Below, piece after piece: positions 43,302-64,000 of a stretch of DNA of 64,000 bases. Source of the DNA: Reticulitermes lucifugus (Eukaryota; Arthropoda; Insecta; Blattodea; Rhinotermitidae). The notes under the pieces are model-generated. The model was not told the origin of the DNA. It saw nothing but the letters and a program-made list of their open reading frames with translations, and did not search any database. The stretch lies in contig JAKCWW010000555.1 in NCBI GenBank assembly GCA_026260175.1, positions 38,361 to 102,360 of the forward strand. The letters are read 5' to 3'. The first letter of the stretch is position 1; every line of letters begins with the position of its first letter. The translations under genes and the position numbers were made by a program.

Positions 43302-43649
43302 CAGGGGTGACCAAACCGCGGCTCGCGAGCCACATGCGGCTCTTTGACATATAATGTGCGGCTCGTGGAAATATGTTGGCTGAGCTACGTTTTGCATTAC
43401 AATTCATATAAAAGGTAAATAAAAATTTTTCAAGCTTTATAATTATTTACTGGGTATAAACTGAGAGTCCATTGGATTAAAACATAAGTTTAATGTTCAT
43501 GGCAAGTAAATATGTTTAAGAATTTTTGTAACAAAATGTGCATGTAACAATAAAGACGTGTGTGTAATATTTGTTCATGTCTTGCGGTTCTCAAACATCT
43601 GAAGTTTATCATATGTGGCTCTTACGTTAAGCAAATTTGGCCACCCCTG
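43302..43649. mobile_element. hAT MITE (CAGGGGTG ends)
   Basis: Left end CAGGGGTGACCAAACCGCGG, right end complement of CAGGGGTGGCCAAA. The flanks TTATATTA (43294-43301) and TTATATGA (43650-43657) are an 8-bp duplication with one mismatch. The inside repeats 'gcggctc', seen in vertebrate Charlie-type and other hAT MITEs. No transposase. Confidence 0.88.
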
Positions 43650-43659
43650 TTATATGACA

Positions 43660-44530
43660 TACATGTCATTCTATCAAATTAGGTCAGAAGCAACTGAAAA
43701 CCACCAATTTAAAGCATGAATTTCCTGACCAGTAACTACGTAATCTGTGGAGACAGTCAAGAAATTCCCTGCATTTTACAGAACCTGAAGCATCACTATT
43801 GTTTTCCACTTCTAACCACCTAATGAAGAAACAGCCAACATCATTGTCATCTGGGATGACACAGTAATTTAACAGCCAAGTACCACATTCTGGAGGTGAT
43901 ACCTGGCAGGGCAAGCCATATGCCCCTCTGCTGGTTGCATTGTGTTTGCAACACCTTCCTGATCTGGTCCCATGTACACAAGATGTATTATTCCTCAACC
44001 ACATGAATAGAATCTACCATGACATATAAATTTAGCATGAAGACAATGAGAGATGGCCACTTGCCCTTTCTCTACATTGAAATATACAAGACTTGATATT
44101 TGGGTCATGTAAAAGGTACCTATCTACCAAAACACATTATCTCATGCCCCATAAGAACACAATCATGACCCTTTGATGACAGAATTAAATGCCCAGTGTA
44201 ATGAGCATAAGACTGGAATTTAAATTAAGATGATTTAATTTTTTCATACATACCCGTACAAAAAAAGGCACGTCTCTTAGTTTTCCTTCAAGTTTAATTA
44301 GATAAAATCAGCAGTCCATTTATGAATTAATTAACCTGGAAATATTGCTCACACACATTTATAATCAAATTAGGCCTATGAATTGCAGGCATTATCTAAA
44401 ATGCAGGGGGAATATTTATATTACTCACATGACTTTAACTGCTACTGAAGACCCATCATACCTTTGACCACTTATTTTATAACCGCACACAACTCAAATG
44501 ATAAGTTACTATTTACAACTTACGTCACTG
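43660..44530. other. Intergenic spacer
   Basis: A 106-codon minus frame (44004-43684) has no recognisable domain. No other structure seen. Confidence 0.35.
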
Positions 44531-44533
44531 TAC

Positions 44534-45095
44534 AGGGTTATGCATAATTCCCTGACATGTTTCACAAAATCGGTACACTTGAATGGCAGAAAGGATTGTA
44601 ACATGCGACCTACAGATGTAAAGAGAAACTCTCCAAGTTTTCTTTTGCATACCTCATAAGTGCTCTATGTGTCTGCACTTTGTGACACGGCAGATGTCAA
44701 GCCAATAATACATTTCCGCCCATACATGCTGCAGCATGTCATGATCGATTTCTGAGATGGTGGCGATGATTGGTCTTCATTTTCTTATGGGGATATATTA
44801 CGGACTCTTTCCTTTCTGCTGTCTCTACCACAGGATCTGCCGAAGCTGCGAAGATGAATCACTGCTGCCATCTCAGAAATTGATTGTGACATGCTGCAGC
44901 AGGTTATGTGCGGAAATGGACTACCCATTTTGACATCTGCTATGTCACAAAGGGCGGACACATAGAGCACTTACGAGATATGCAAAAAAAAACCTGAAGT
45001 GTTTCTCTTTCCATCTGTAGGTCACACGTTACAATCATTTCCGCCATTCAAGTGTACCGATTTTAAGAAATGTGACAGGGAATTATGACTAATCC
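44534..45095. mobile_element. Palindrome of two Tc1/mariner-type transposase 3' ends
   Basis: Arms 44534-44780 and 44850-45095 are complementary ('cataattccctgacatgttt' against its complement at 45065). On the minus strand the left arm encodes 'IIATISEIDHDMLQHVWAEM' then 'DICRVTKCRHIEHL' and stop, the end of a Tc3-like transposase. The right arm carries the same segment in plus orientation with frameshifts. The unique centre (about 44780-44850) is the junction. Confidence 0.8.
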
Positions 45096-45139
45096 TGTAT
45101 TTATTAGTTTATCATGGTGTGATATTCACTGTAACATTG

Positions 45140-47490
45140 TATCACGCACAATCTGACTGCACACTTATTGCACCTGTAACTAGTGGGGGATTGCATGCCA
45201 CAACTACAGCACACTTGACAACATACTTTTTGTTTCCTTTGGTTGGTGAATGATGGGCCTGTAAGAAACTGATTCTTCTTACACTTATTCCTGCTGGGTT
45301 AGGCCTTCCTACCACAAAGGAGAAAGGGCAATTGGAGCATTTTTCAGCCTCTTCTATCAAACTGCTTATCAAGAGAACTCAGAAATCTCAGGGACAACAC
45401 TGAGCCCCACATGAAGGTAACAGAATCCAGCCATTTATTATTTTAAGGTCCAGAAAGTTTAAAAAAAAAAAAAATGTTTCATCATCCACTTTAAAGCATT
45501 TTGAATCACTGGATAGGTGTGGCCATTTTAACACCTTGTAGTTTTCTACAGTATCTTCAAAATGTTTTTCCGTTCATCACACAAATTTCCCTCTGCTGGT
45601 GCTTCATTCATATTACTCCGTATGCAAGCTTGTCTTCCATATTTCCATACAATTACAGTTAACCCCCCTCTGGTCATTACTTGTATGAGACTTCATTTAA
45701 ATTTCAGTTTTTTCAGTGAGAAGTTGGAAGGCACATTCTTTTGGATGGGTTCCACCTTCCTGCATGAATAAACATGTGCCTGGTCTTTCAGTCACCAAAA
45801 TGTGTAGGCAAGCAGAAAAAAATTGTCAATTAGAACTCTGTGCCCTACACCTTTAATTTTGTGAGTCAGATTTCTAGTGCTGGTCCCCGTGTCCTTACCT
45901 AAGTACATTTTCACATCATCAGCACACCCTGAATCATCACACAGTTTATAAATTTTGAAGCCAAAGTGTTTCCTTTTCATGGGAATATACTGCCTGAAAA
46001 TGATGCTGCCTTTGAATTGGACAATTATCTCATTGACTGTCAAATGCTCTGAGAGGTTACAGAATTCAGTACAGATATAGTACAATGAATCAAAGATCAA
46101 CCTTAATCTCCATAATTGGTCATATTCTTCTTTCTGTTCACACCTTTTTGAACAGTCTGCAAAATTAAAAAATTGCAGTGCATGCAAGAATCTATCTTGT
46201 TTCATGGTGTTAATATGAAATGGAGTACAAAACTGTTCCAGCCCAGACCAGTAGTCTCACAGTTTGTGTCTCAGGTCACATTCCTTCTGTAGAACTAAGG
46301 CAAGAGAAGTAATTATGTCCAGCAACATAATATCAGGAAGGCATCTAGGTCCAGCTGGTTGGGCTAAGTAATGTCGAGGATTTTAGTTATGTCCGTTTCA
46401 CCAACAGCTGAAAATACCTGTAAAAAATGGCATCAGAACACCCACTGGGGAGTATATTTGTCTATATGTGGTGCCTCATTCTTTTCAGTCCATTGAAGTC
46501 ATGAGTTTTATTGTTTCTTCCTTTAAGGAGGTCCCCAGATCATTACCCCTCTGCCACTGGTTCCACCTTTTGGCTAGTCTTCTTCCCCTTGTTGCTTTCT
46601 TTTCTTAGTCCTCTCATGCTCTTTGTTCCTCCTCCTCTTCCTCCCCCCCCCCTCTTCTACATCTTCATCTTTCTGCTGCATCTGTAACCAATGACTTTGC
46701 AATATTTCATTTTCTTTCTCATCACTTTGTTCACCATACTCATCCAATTTGCTGTCAGCAGCCAGTACTTCCTTTATGGCATCATCATCAACTTCCTTTT
46801 GCTTCATGTCATGGTTGATACTAAACTGTGTATTTTATACTTGGATTCCTTGTGTGTGACTGTGGAGAAAGTAATTCCACAAAGTTACCATCTACATAAG
46901 CAGTAAGAACAAAACAAATGTACAAGCTAGGGCATGAATGCTATCTCAACTTTAGGAAGTTTAGTGCAGGACCCACAAAGTTTGATTGGGATTCAGCGTT
47001 GGGTGTTGCACATTGCTCCCCCAGGATCCCTCTCAGAGTGCCTCAGCACTACTACTAGGTACCCTCAGCAACTGTCCTATGCTTATAAACCTCGACTTTC
47101 ACTTTTATCAAGTTCATTTCTTGGGCTATATTAGTCTGACCAATATGCATTTAGACTTACAACTGGGTCAGGGAGCACTGCAAAGCATGGACATTTGTTC
47201 ATATTTTCCTGATACTGGAGTCCATTGCAAGTGATAAGAACCACACATCTGAAGAAATTAGCCACAACAGCAGAGCCAGCATCAAACAAATGTGTTATGA
47301 AATCTATTTCAAAGATCCAAGAGTGTTTAAGGGATGGGGATGGAACATTCTGAATATGCAAACTTACCTTCCCACTTGGGGCGACACAGCAAGATACATC
47401 AGCTGAGGGCTGTAATAGAACATGCCATAATTGGCATGTTCTTGGCAATGACATTAGTTGACCTTTGGTTCTCCCAGCATCACACTGCAC
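45140..47490 (-). mobile_element. piggyBac-type transposon relic
   Basis: Right to left: a 5' region shared with 42.05-42.72 kb; an acidic then Lys/Arg-rich N-terminal frame (46807-46574); an open frame at 46205-45792 with 'EHLTVNEIIVQFKGSIIFRQ', 'KHFGFKIYKLCDDSG' and 'VLIDNFF', the piggyBac DDE region; then broken frames with 'TVIVWKYGRQACI' and 'APAEGNLCDERKN'; and a Cys-containing tail near 45372-45140. Multiple stops separate these parts. Terminal TTAA-CCC ends were not found. Confidence 0.8.
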
Positions 47491-47829
47491 ATTGATTACA
47501 ACCGACGTCTGGCTCCACAGGACTAATACTCACTGCAAGGACAGCCACACAGTCATAATAAAACAGCTGGTCACCCTATAAAAAAAGCAAACACAGCTCC
47601 CTGCTGTTCACAGCTATTTACAGTATTAATACTATAACAGTCAGCTCACAGAAACAAGTTCAGTTAATTCAAATAAACAACATAACCTCTTTAATGTGAA
47701 TTCTGACATACAGATTTATACTGAAAANAAAAAAAAAAAAAAGCAAGGCAGTACACACAAATGCTGTTTGATGTTGGGCAAATCCAGTTTTTAAAACGTA
47801 AAATTTCAAATCATGTCTATAAATCTTTG

Positions 47830-48095
47830 TCCCTGTCCAAGCCATGAAGGCATACTGGGGGAGTGGCGGTATAGCCCCACTCATTCTTAACCTTGACGCT
47901 ATACACAGGCGAGTGATTAACATCAGCCCTGGCTGCTTAACCCCCGGGGGGAAAAAAACTCAGTACCAATTGAATAGGAGGCTGGGTAGGCCTCAGAGGT
48001 GGTCTGGACATTTTGGAGGAAATTCTCTTGCCCCTGCTGGGTTTCGAACCATGGACCATCTAGCTTGTAGCCTAATTATTTCTGTCATCATGTAA
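47830..48095 (-). repeat. tRNA-derived SINE
   Basis: On the minus strand a B-box-like 'tggttcgaaaccc' follows the head, then blocks shared with 22.8, 59.8 and 62.3 kb ('cagcctcctattcaattgg' and 'cccccgggggttaa'). Confidence 0.75.
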
Positions 48096-48099
48096 AATG

Positions 48100-48597
48100 T
48101 GTAATAAGACCACCTCTTGTAGGGCAATTAAGAGAAAACATTTCACCATTCACATGACCAGCATGAAAAAAACATGTTTTCAGTTGTGATTCAAAAGTCA
48201 GTAAAATGCAAAATATGGCAGCTGAAAGTTTCCAGGCTCATTCAGGATCTTACCTACAGAACAGACTATAAAAACTGTTTATGCCACACACACAATCTTA
48301 TTTCTTCATGACATCAAATGTTTCATTCCAAACATTACACAAACAAATTTTGGTTGAATTACCTTCAATTCAAAACCAACAGAAAAATCCATTAGTTATG
48401 AATAAGAAAACTAAATAAAAAACTTCACTGCAATTTATAATATATTTAATACTTATCATTAAGCTGTATCAGATCAAGTTAGTTTTACTCAGACACAGCC
48501 ATCAAGATACATACTCACGCACAAGCACACACAATGTTCAGACACAAGTTACAGGAAACTGTTCCTTTTTGATCAAGCAGAAAAAGAAGATATGGAA
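48100..48597. other. Probable 3' UTR of PCGF3 and spacer
   Basis: AT-rich, directly downstream of the stop codon on the minus strand. Several AATAAA-like words occur on that strand but I cannot choose the real poly(A) signal. Confidence 0.4.
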
Positions 48598-58485
<9,888 letters not shown>

Positions 58486-58499
58486 TGTCATGGCTATCA

Positions 58500-59500
58500 T
58501 AAAATAAAGAGCATATGTTGAGTTTTATGATATGTGGAATCTGTGCGCTTATAAATCCAGTCATCAAACAAAATACTCGGTGTACCCTACCTCTAACAAA
58601 CAATAAAAAAACATCGGAATGCTGAGGAGGCACTTCCAATCAACAGATAGGAGAGAGTGTAAGATTGCTTAATAAGCAAGTCTTATTTTCTCCTGCGTCA
58701 CCCAACTGATTTTATCCCTGCATGGAACGTTAGCCAAGCTTTTTCCAATGGTCATACAAGGTATTACCCTCAATGTCAATGTTTCGCCAACGAAAACCGA
58801 CGAGTCAAACTGACATGAAATAGTCTTCGGCACTAGGTTATTCTTCAAAAGAAACGTTCTTCATTTTGTGTATCTTTTTTCACACACATATCAGAAATAT
58901 ACTGGTGTAACTCCCACGGTTGACCACATACATTGCCCACTGACTCATCGTTACATTACACGATGTAACTAAATCACATAACTCATCACCACAGCACAAA
59001 CACTTCTCAGACAACCGTGCTGACAACAAAAAACCAACACGCACGCTATCTGGACAGTACCATTGCAAAACAAATGAATACACACGATGTGACAGCGTTA
59101 AAGATTATTTAGATTTATTAGTTTTATAAATTTGTATTCCTGACGTCACATATTATCCAAATTTATCTTACGGCTCACCAATTTTTCTGACAGCCAAAAG
59201 AAACAGAAGTGTCCTTTCCATCACGGATTGTCTACCTGCTTAACAGCATGGCTCTGTCATGAAAATCTATCAGTAGATGGCGCTACTGCATGTAAGTGCA
59301 GTTTCGGAAGAGTTCAGGTTTTCATGGCGGTGAATTTGAAGATGATTATTGTTTTCGAGTAGAGTGACGCCGTGTACAATGGTAAAAGGTTATCGTTTCG
59401 GAGGAACAGGCTACTTCTGTCTTCAGTGTAGTTTCAATCGTAGCCACTATATGACACGCTATTGAGTGATGGAAGCTTCTTTTAAGAATAGCAGAACACA
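58500..59500. other. 5' flank of PCGF3
   Basis: Contains the probable leader and promoter of the minus-strand gene. CpG is more frequent between about 58680 and 59420. No TATA box or start site can be assigned. Confidence 0.4.
59271..59284 (+). promoter_or_regulatory. CTCF-like binding site
   Basis: CAGTAGATGGCGCT fits the CTCF core consensus CASYAGRKGGCRSY at every position. It lies about 0.8 kb upstream of the PCGF3 start codon. By chance such a match is uncommon, but occupancy cannot be judged from sequence. Confidence 0.55.
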
Positions 59501-59635
59501 TAAAGACACACTCATTGCACGTGTGCGTATTTTCACAGGTTCCTTTATTTAACTTATTTTAAATTCCACTTGAATATACCCTAACATTTGGAATTTTTTG
59601 ATGGGTGAAAGACAGACATAGGTAGAGCGACAGGC

Positions 59636-60115
59636 AGACACATAGATATATAGATAGATGGATGCATGGATGCATGGATAGATGGATAGATAGATAGTTA
59701 GATAGAAGGGTAGATAGATAAATGGATGGTTGGTTGGATGGATGGATGTATAGGTAGAAGGTTAGATAAATAGAGGGATGGACAGATGGATGGTGGACGG
59801 TCCGGGGATCGAATCCCGGTGGGGGCAAGATTTTCAGCACCCGTCCAGACCGGCCCTGGGGCCTATCCAGCCTCCTGTACAATGGGTACCGGGTTATTCC
59901 CGGGGGGTAAAGCGGCCGGGGCGTAGCGTTGACCACCCACCCCCATCTAGTGCAGAGGTTAAAGAAAGAGTAGAGCTATACGTCGGCTCCCCCTCTGGGT
60001 CTTCATGGACTGTTATAGGGTGAACTTTACCTTTACCTGGACAGCTGGATGAAAAGATAGATAGATAGATAGACAGATATATGGATAGATAGATAGATAG
60101 ATAGACAGACAGGCA
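59636..60115. repeat. GATA/GATG tetranucleotide array split by a SINE
   Basis: Variant GATA, GATG and GGTT tetramers run over 59636-59790 and resume at 60050-60115 ('gatagatagatag'). Between them lies a SINE, so the SINE either inserted into or seeded the array. Confidence 0.85.
59785..60042 (+). repeat. tRNA-derived SINE, 5' truncated
   Basis: Starts within a B box (GGATCGAATCCCGG) and runs through 'ccagcctcctgtacaatggg', 'cccggggggtaaagcggcc' and ends 'tttacctttacctgg'. Sequence decay is lower than in other copies, suggesting it is younger. Confidence 0.85.
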
Positions 60116-60249
60116 GACATTTGGATAGGTATCTAAATATATAAATAGATATATAGGTTGTTAATAGTGATATATATAGGTAGGTATATTAAGTAGGTGT
60201 ATAAAATAGATACGTCAATTAGATAGATTAGATACGGACAAGCGTGCAC

Positions 60250-61804
60250 AGACAGATTCAAGACTTTCTCTGAAATAAATTTATTTCCGAAACCAATTTC
60301 TGGAAACACGTCATTTCAAGGGATCTTGTTCTTCAATCAGATTACGTGAAGGTATTATATGTGTCCATCGTTTCATATACGATGTCTCTAGAACTATGCA
60401 ACAGAGTATAATGATGTTTCGTGCTGAAGGCCTGTACGCTGAAAGTCGTGGGGCGAATTGCATAGTGCTGCCGCTACCAGGCAGTGTCAGTTTGTGAGAG
60501 CTGAGGTTCTCACGACATAGCCTGGTGTATATACATACACACACACATATACGTGTGTGCGTGAGTGAAAATGTAGTATATTTCCACCAGACCACACAAC
60601 GTTACAATACAAAAGAGAGTAAGCTTAAAACACTAGCAGCAAATATGTGTCACTGTTACCTTCCATAAAATAAAAGTGCAAAAATTGCCAAAAAAAATAT
60701 TTTTTGAGATTTAGATTTGTAGAGGAAGTTCCGGTAATGCGGATCCTCTAACTAATGAGGACCCTGTTAATATTTCCTCTGTAGACTGCTGCACTCTTTA
60801 TGAAATCTTTGTATTCCATTCCACGTGTTCCCCTTGACATGTAGGAGAGCTTGTTGAGTTGTTACAAAGAAAAAACAGTTGTATTTTATGAGTTTTCAAC
60901 ATCACGTCATCCAAAATTTCTTGAATGTAAGTTAGCACTGGCAATTTTGCTCTGAAGTCTTACGTTTATGTGACTATATAAATATAAATATTGGCAGGTA
61001 CTGTGCTTCAGAAAAAGATTTCGTACTATGAACATGGAAGTCATTCAGGGAAGAAACGTAAAACCCACCGTTTGCTATTGTTGAAACTACGCATTCTCTT
61101 CGTCTGCTTACTCGCCCTCTTGTTTTTCCATCTGAACACTCTAACATATCTTTGTGTCTTTACTTTTGCAGCTTTAATACATAAGTTTGGATCCCAGACA
61201 TAAAACAGTGATAGTTTTTATCACCGACAAAGAGGGTCAAAATGAACCCTTGGTCCATTTTACAAAGCCCGTGTTGCTATAGTGGACTTTTTAGTCGGTT
61301 GATAAATTTCAGTTCAGCTTCTAAACACTTTTATTTTAAAGTAATTTACCACCCTTGCATAACAGGTGACGTATCAAATGTTATCATTACAACAGTTAAA
61401 ACGTTAAAACCTCTAGAGAAAAGGTTCATTCAAATTTTACCGAACATGGTCAACATTCACCACAATTTCTCTACTTTCCAATATTCTACAACTCAATCAC
61501 TCGGTCAAGTGCTGGAGTAATACTAATAATACACTCAATTACATTTTGGAAAGACACTCCATAATTAAATGTTTATAAATTACACCTTCCTTCTCGGAAT
61601 TTCTTTCGTTCTTGCCACTGATTTGTTACCTTGCCTTCTTAAATATATCCTTGATACGACATGCTTATTACGTAAAGAAATTCAATACGCATGATGATCG
61701 AGAATTTTATTTTCTAAAGCATATATACTTTAGTGGATTTGAAGGTTGATGCTAGATGGTAGCACAGGATCTAATGTAGGATATTTCCGTCTACTGGAAG
61801 GTAC

Positions 61805-61840
<36 letters not shown>

Positions 61841-61960
61841 AGATTGGCAGATTTAAAGGGGAAGTTTCGTCTGGGCACAACCTTCAATGTAGGAACTAGA
61901 ATATTCTGTACATTGCTTTCATGAATGTACTTTCGATAAGTAAAAATTTGTATTTATTTG
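60250..61960. other. Intergenic spacer
   Basis: Short frames without similarity. An (AC)n-like tract at 60535-60560 and an (ATT)n microsatellite at about 61808-61838 are the only clear structures. Confidence 0.45.
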
Positions 61961-62140
61961 TAAATTTATTTAACGACACTGTCAGTTGCTCGGACTATGT
62001 AGCATCAATTTATACAATGAGTAATGAATTGGAAAGTTTGTGCAAGGAAAAAGTTGTGACGTAATTTAAAGTACAATACTGCAAACTGCCTAGAACAACT
62101 GAAGAAAACCACGAAAACCTATCAGGATAGCCGTGTAATG
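61960..62140 (+). repeat. SINE-like family copy (see 39.3 kb)
   Basis: 'taacgacactgtcagttgct', 'aatgaattggaaag' and 'gaagaaaaccacgaaaacc' occur in the same order as in the 39.3 and 50.6 kb copies. Confidence 0.6.
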
Positions 62141-62234
62141 TTAACAATTAATTATTTTTATTTCATAAACTGCATTATTAGCTGTGTTTTATTTTAAATA
62201 TATAATAACAACAATATTACCTGTGACCGTAATG

Positions 62235-62525
62235 TGTCTAGTAAGGGTAAAGGTCACCGCATGTCGTGCCTATGCAGGCATAGATGTGAGGCAATTGTAT
62301 AGCTCCAACCCACTCGCAACCTCAGCGCTAGAAGGGTGGGGGTGGTCAGCACAACTCCCCGGCCGCTTTACCACCGGGAATGGAACCCGGTACCCATTGT
62401 ATAGGAGATTGGATGGGTTCCAGGGCCGGTCTGGACGAGTTCGGAAAATCTCGCCCCTACCGTGAGTCGATCCCTGGACCGTCTAGCCTGTAACAAATCG
62501 TTACACTGCTACGCTATCCCAATGT
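62235..62525 (-). repeat. tRNA-derived SINE, near full length
   Basis: Read on the minus strand: an RNA polymerase III-like head ('gggatagcgtagcagtgtaa', B-box-like 'gggatcgactcacgg'), a middle with 'ccatccaatctcctataca', and the end 'tgacctttaccctta'. Same family as 47.9 and 59.8 kb. Confidence 0.82.
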
Positions 62526-62589
62526 GTCAGGTAAAAATAATCAATAACACAAGTTCTTCCCGCAGATTATTTTTAAGCGCATCGAGAAG

Positions 62590-62940
62590 CAACTGCGTAA
62601 AGTGACTGTGAGCCTCGCTGTGTCTGTCCCTCCGCATGGAACAGTGCGCCTTCCACCGGACGGTTTTCTTGAAGTTCTATAATTGGGATTTTTGCCGACA
62701 TTTTCGATATCTTCCGAATCTGAGTGGGACGAAAATAAGACACTTTACATGGAGAGCCGCTCACCTTGATGACAATATCTCGCAGTGACAGTTCTATTTA
62801 ATTAAGACATACTGTGTTCTCGGCGAGGTAAGAGCTGAAGCCGAACGGTTACCAATATAAACATAAAAATCGAGTATGATCAATTTGAAGTCTCCCAGCC
62901 TACGAGATATCGAATATGGTGGGTTTTAAATTTGTTACCA
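62590..62940. repeat. Dispersed repeat shared with 41055-41360
   Basis: 'gtgtctgtccctccgcatgg' and 'ccaccggacggttttc' mirror the 41-kb copy. No protein recognised. Confidence 0.55.
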
Positions 62941-63424
62941 AGATAGGATAAAGTAGAAAGCAACATTTAAAATGTATGCATTTTGAATGTTTTCTTTAAA
63001 TTATTCATGGATTTAAAATCTGGAGTTATTACAAAAAAGCGAAGATGTAACAAATATTACACTTCGCAGACATTTTATAACTTGTTAATAGTTACCTCCC
63101 ATGCCCGGCTTTCCAAAGAGGTGAACTACTACTAACATCGTGCTCCCGTATTTATGATATTTATATCATGGAAATTGCTGGTTCAGTTGCCCAAACAAAA
63201 ATAAGGTAGGGCGAAAAACAGACCAGTAGATTTTTGAGTGCGCAAAAAAGTAAACTTCCGAGAAAATGTTGGTCAATGTCTAAACAGGCACTTTTGTCAA
63301 TTAACACAGCAACTGTGCTTAACTTACTTTTATTAAAGAGCGTGAAATAGGAGGGCCACATACACAAGAAATTTACATGAAACTTTTATCGGCAAACCTG
63401 AAAAGTACAGACCATGTGTAAGGT

Positions 63425-64000
63425 ACGGATGTCCAGTGTCTGTGTGTTAAGCACCACGTAGTAGATAAGAATATCCGGTGTCTCTGTGTTTAGCACCACG
63501 TGTGAAGTACGGAGGTCCGGTGTCTCTGTGGTTAGCACCACGTGTGAGGAAAGGATGTGCGGTGTCTCCGCTAAGCACCACGTGTGGGGTAAGGAGGTCC
63601 GGTGTCTCTGTGCTAAGAAACACGTGTGAGGTAAGGAGGTCAGGTAACTCTACCAAGCACCACGTGTGAGGTAAGGATGTGCGGTGTTTCTGCTCAGCAC
63701 CACGTGTAAGGTAAGGATGTGCGGTGACTCTGCCAAGCACCACGTGTGAGGTAAGGATATGTGATGTCTCTGCTAAGCACCACGTGTGAAGTAAGGATGT
63801 CCGGTGACTCTGCTAAGCACCACGTGTGAGGTAAGGATGTCCGGTGTCCCTGCTAAGCACCACGTTTGAGGTAAGGATGTCCGGTGACTCTGCTAAGCAC
63901 CACGTGTGAGGTAAGGATGTGTGATGTCTCTGCTAAGCACCACGTGTGAGGTAAGGATGTCCGGTGTCTCTGCTAAGCACCACGTGTGAGGTAAGGATGT
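63425..64000. repeat. 40-bp minisatellite with a CACGTG E-box in each unit
   Basis: About fourteen units of the type CACGTGTGAGGTAAGGATGT followed by CCGGTGTCTCTGCTAAGCAC run to the window edge. Units toward 64000 are more alike than those at 63425. The open frames across it on both strands are artefacts of the repeat. Confidence 0.95.

Noticed and set aside
45655-45675. TTAACCCCCC as the terminus of the piggyBac element
   Set aside because: It falls inside the recognisable transposase coding region, so it cannot be the end of that element.
47131-47490. 119-codon minus-strand frame
   Set aside because: Lies in the 5' part of the piggyBac-like repeat that is also present at 42 kb, where the frame is not kept; no domain recognised.
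59331-59372. Short ATG frame starting 'MAVNLKMII' as a possible divergent gene
   Set aside because: Only a dozen codons before a stop, with no similarity or clear donor site.
63447-63743. 98-codon minus-strand frame and its plus-strand counterpart
   Set aside because: Produced by the 40-bp minisatellite; the unit length and E-box repeat explain the repetitive peptide.

Overview
This window is eukaryotic nuclear DNA: coding exons are short, bounded by GT..AG splice sites and separated by long AT-rich introns, and most of the rest is decayed mobile DNA. Protein similarity, and the mixture of Penelope-like, R1-type, mariner, pogo/Tigger, hAT, Merlin and piggyBac relics with tRNA-type SINEs, suggest an insect with a large genome. 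A cockroach or termite (Blattodea) is my best guess; this is inference only.

Two host genes are clear, both on the minus strand. (1) An R3HCC1/R3HCC1L-family gene (about 25370 down to 5809) has eight coding exons: an R3H domain, two tandem motifs resembling exon-junction-complex binding peptides, a long disordered exon, an RRM-like domain and a charged coiled-coil tail. All exon phases agree; the initiator exon was not found. (2) A complete PCGF3 / l(3)73Ah orthologue (58485 down to 48598) has five coding exons giving 224 residues, with a C3HC4 RING and a RAWUL domain (non-canonical Polycomb PRC1.3/1.5-type subunit).

Layout: 1-5.8 kb, minisatellite, Penelope-like fragment, pogo/Tigger elements. 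5.8-25.4 kb, R3HCC1-family gene with mariner, hAT, R1-type LINE and Penelope-like insertions in its introns. 25.4-48.6 kb, gene-free: hAT MITEs, a cluster of palindromic elements, a Merlin relic, mariner and piggyBac relics. 48.6-58.5 kb, PCGF3 gene, whose intron holds a nested Tigger containing two palindromes and a SINE. 58.5-64 kb, putative promoter side with a CTCF-like site, SINE/tetranucleotide mosaic, and a 40-bp minisatellite running off the end.

The most interesting signal is a set of large palindromic elements (27.5, 29.7-30.6, 34.1-35.0, 51.6-52.9, 52.9-53.5 kb) whose arms each carry a hammerhead-ribozyme-like motif pointing outward. The same motif lies just downstream of a Penelope-like coding relic at 20.2 kb. 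The core is shared while stem II changes in sequence but stays complementary. Three palindromes are flanked by 11-12 bp direct repeats, as if each inserted as one unit. A related motif family (CTGAAGA...GAAACG) occurs at 26.7, 27.1, 33.2 and 36.6 kb.
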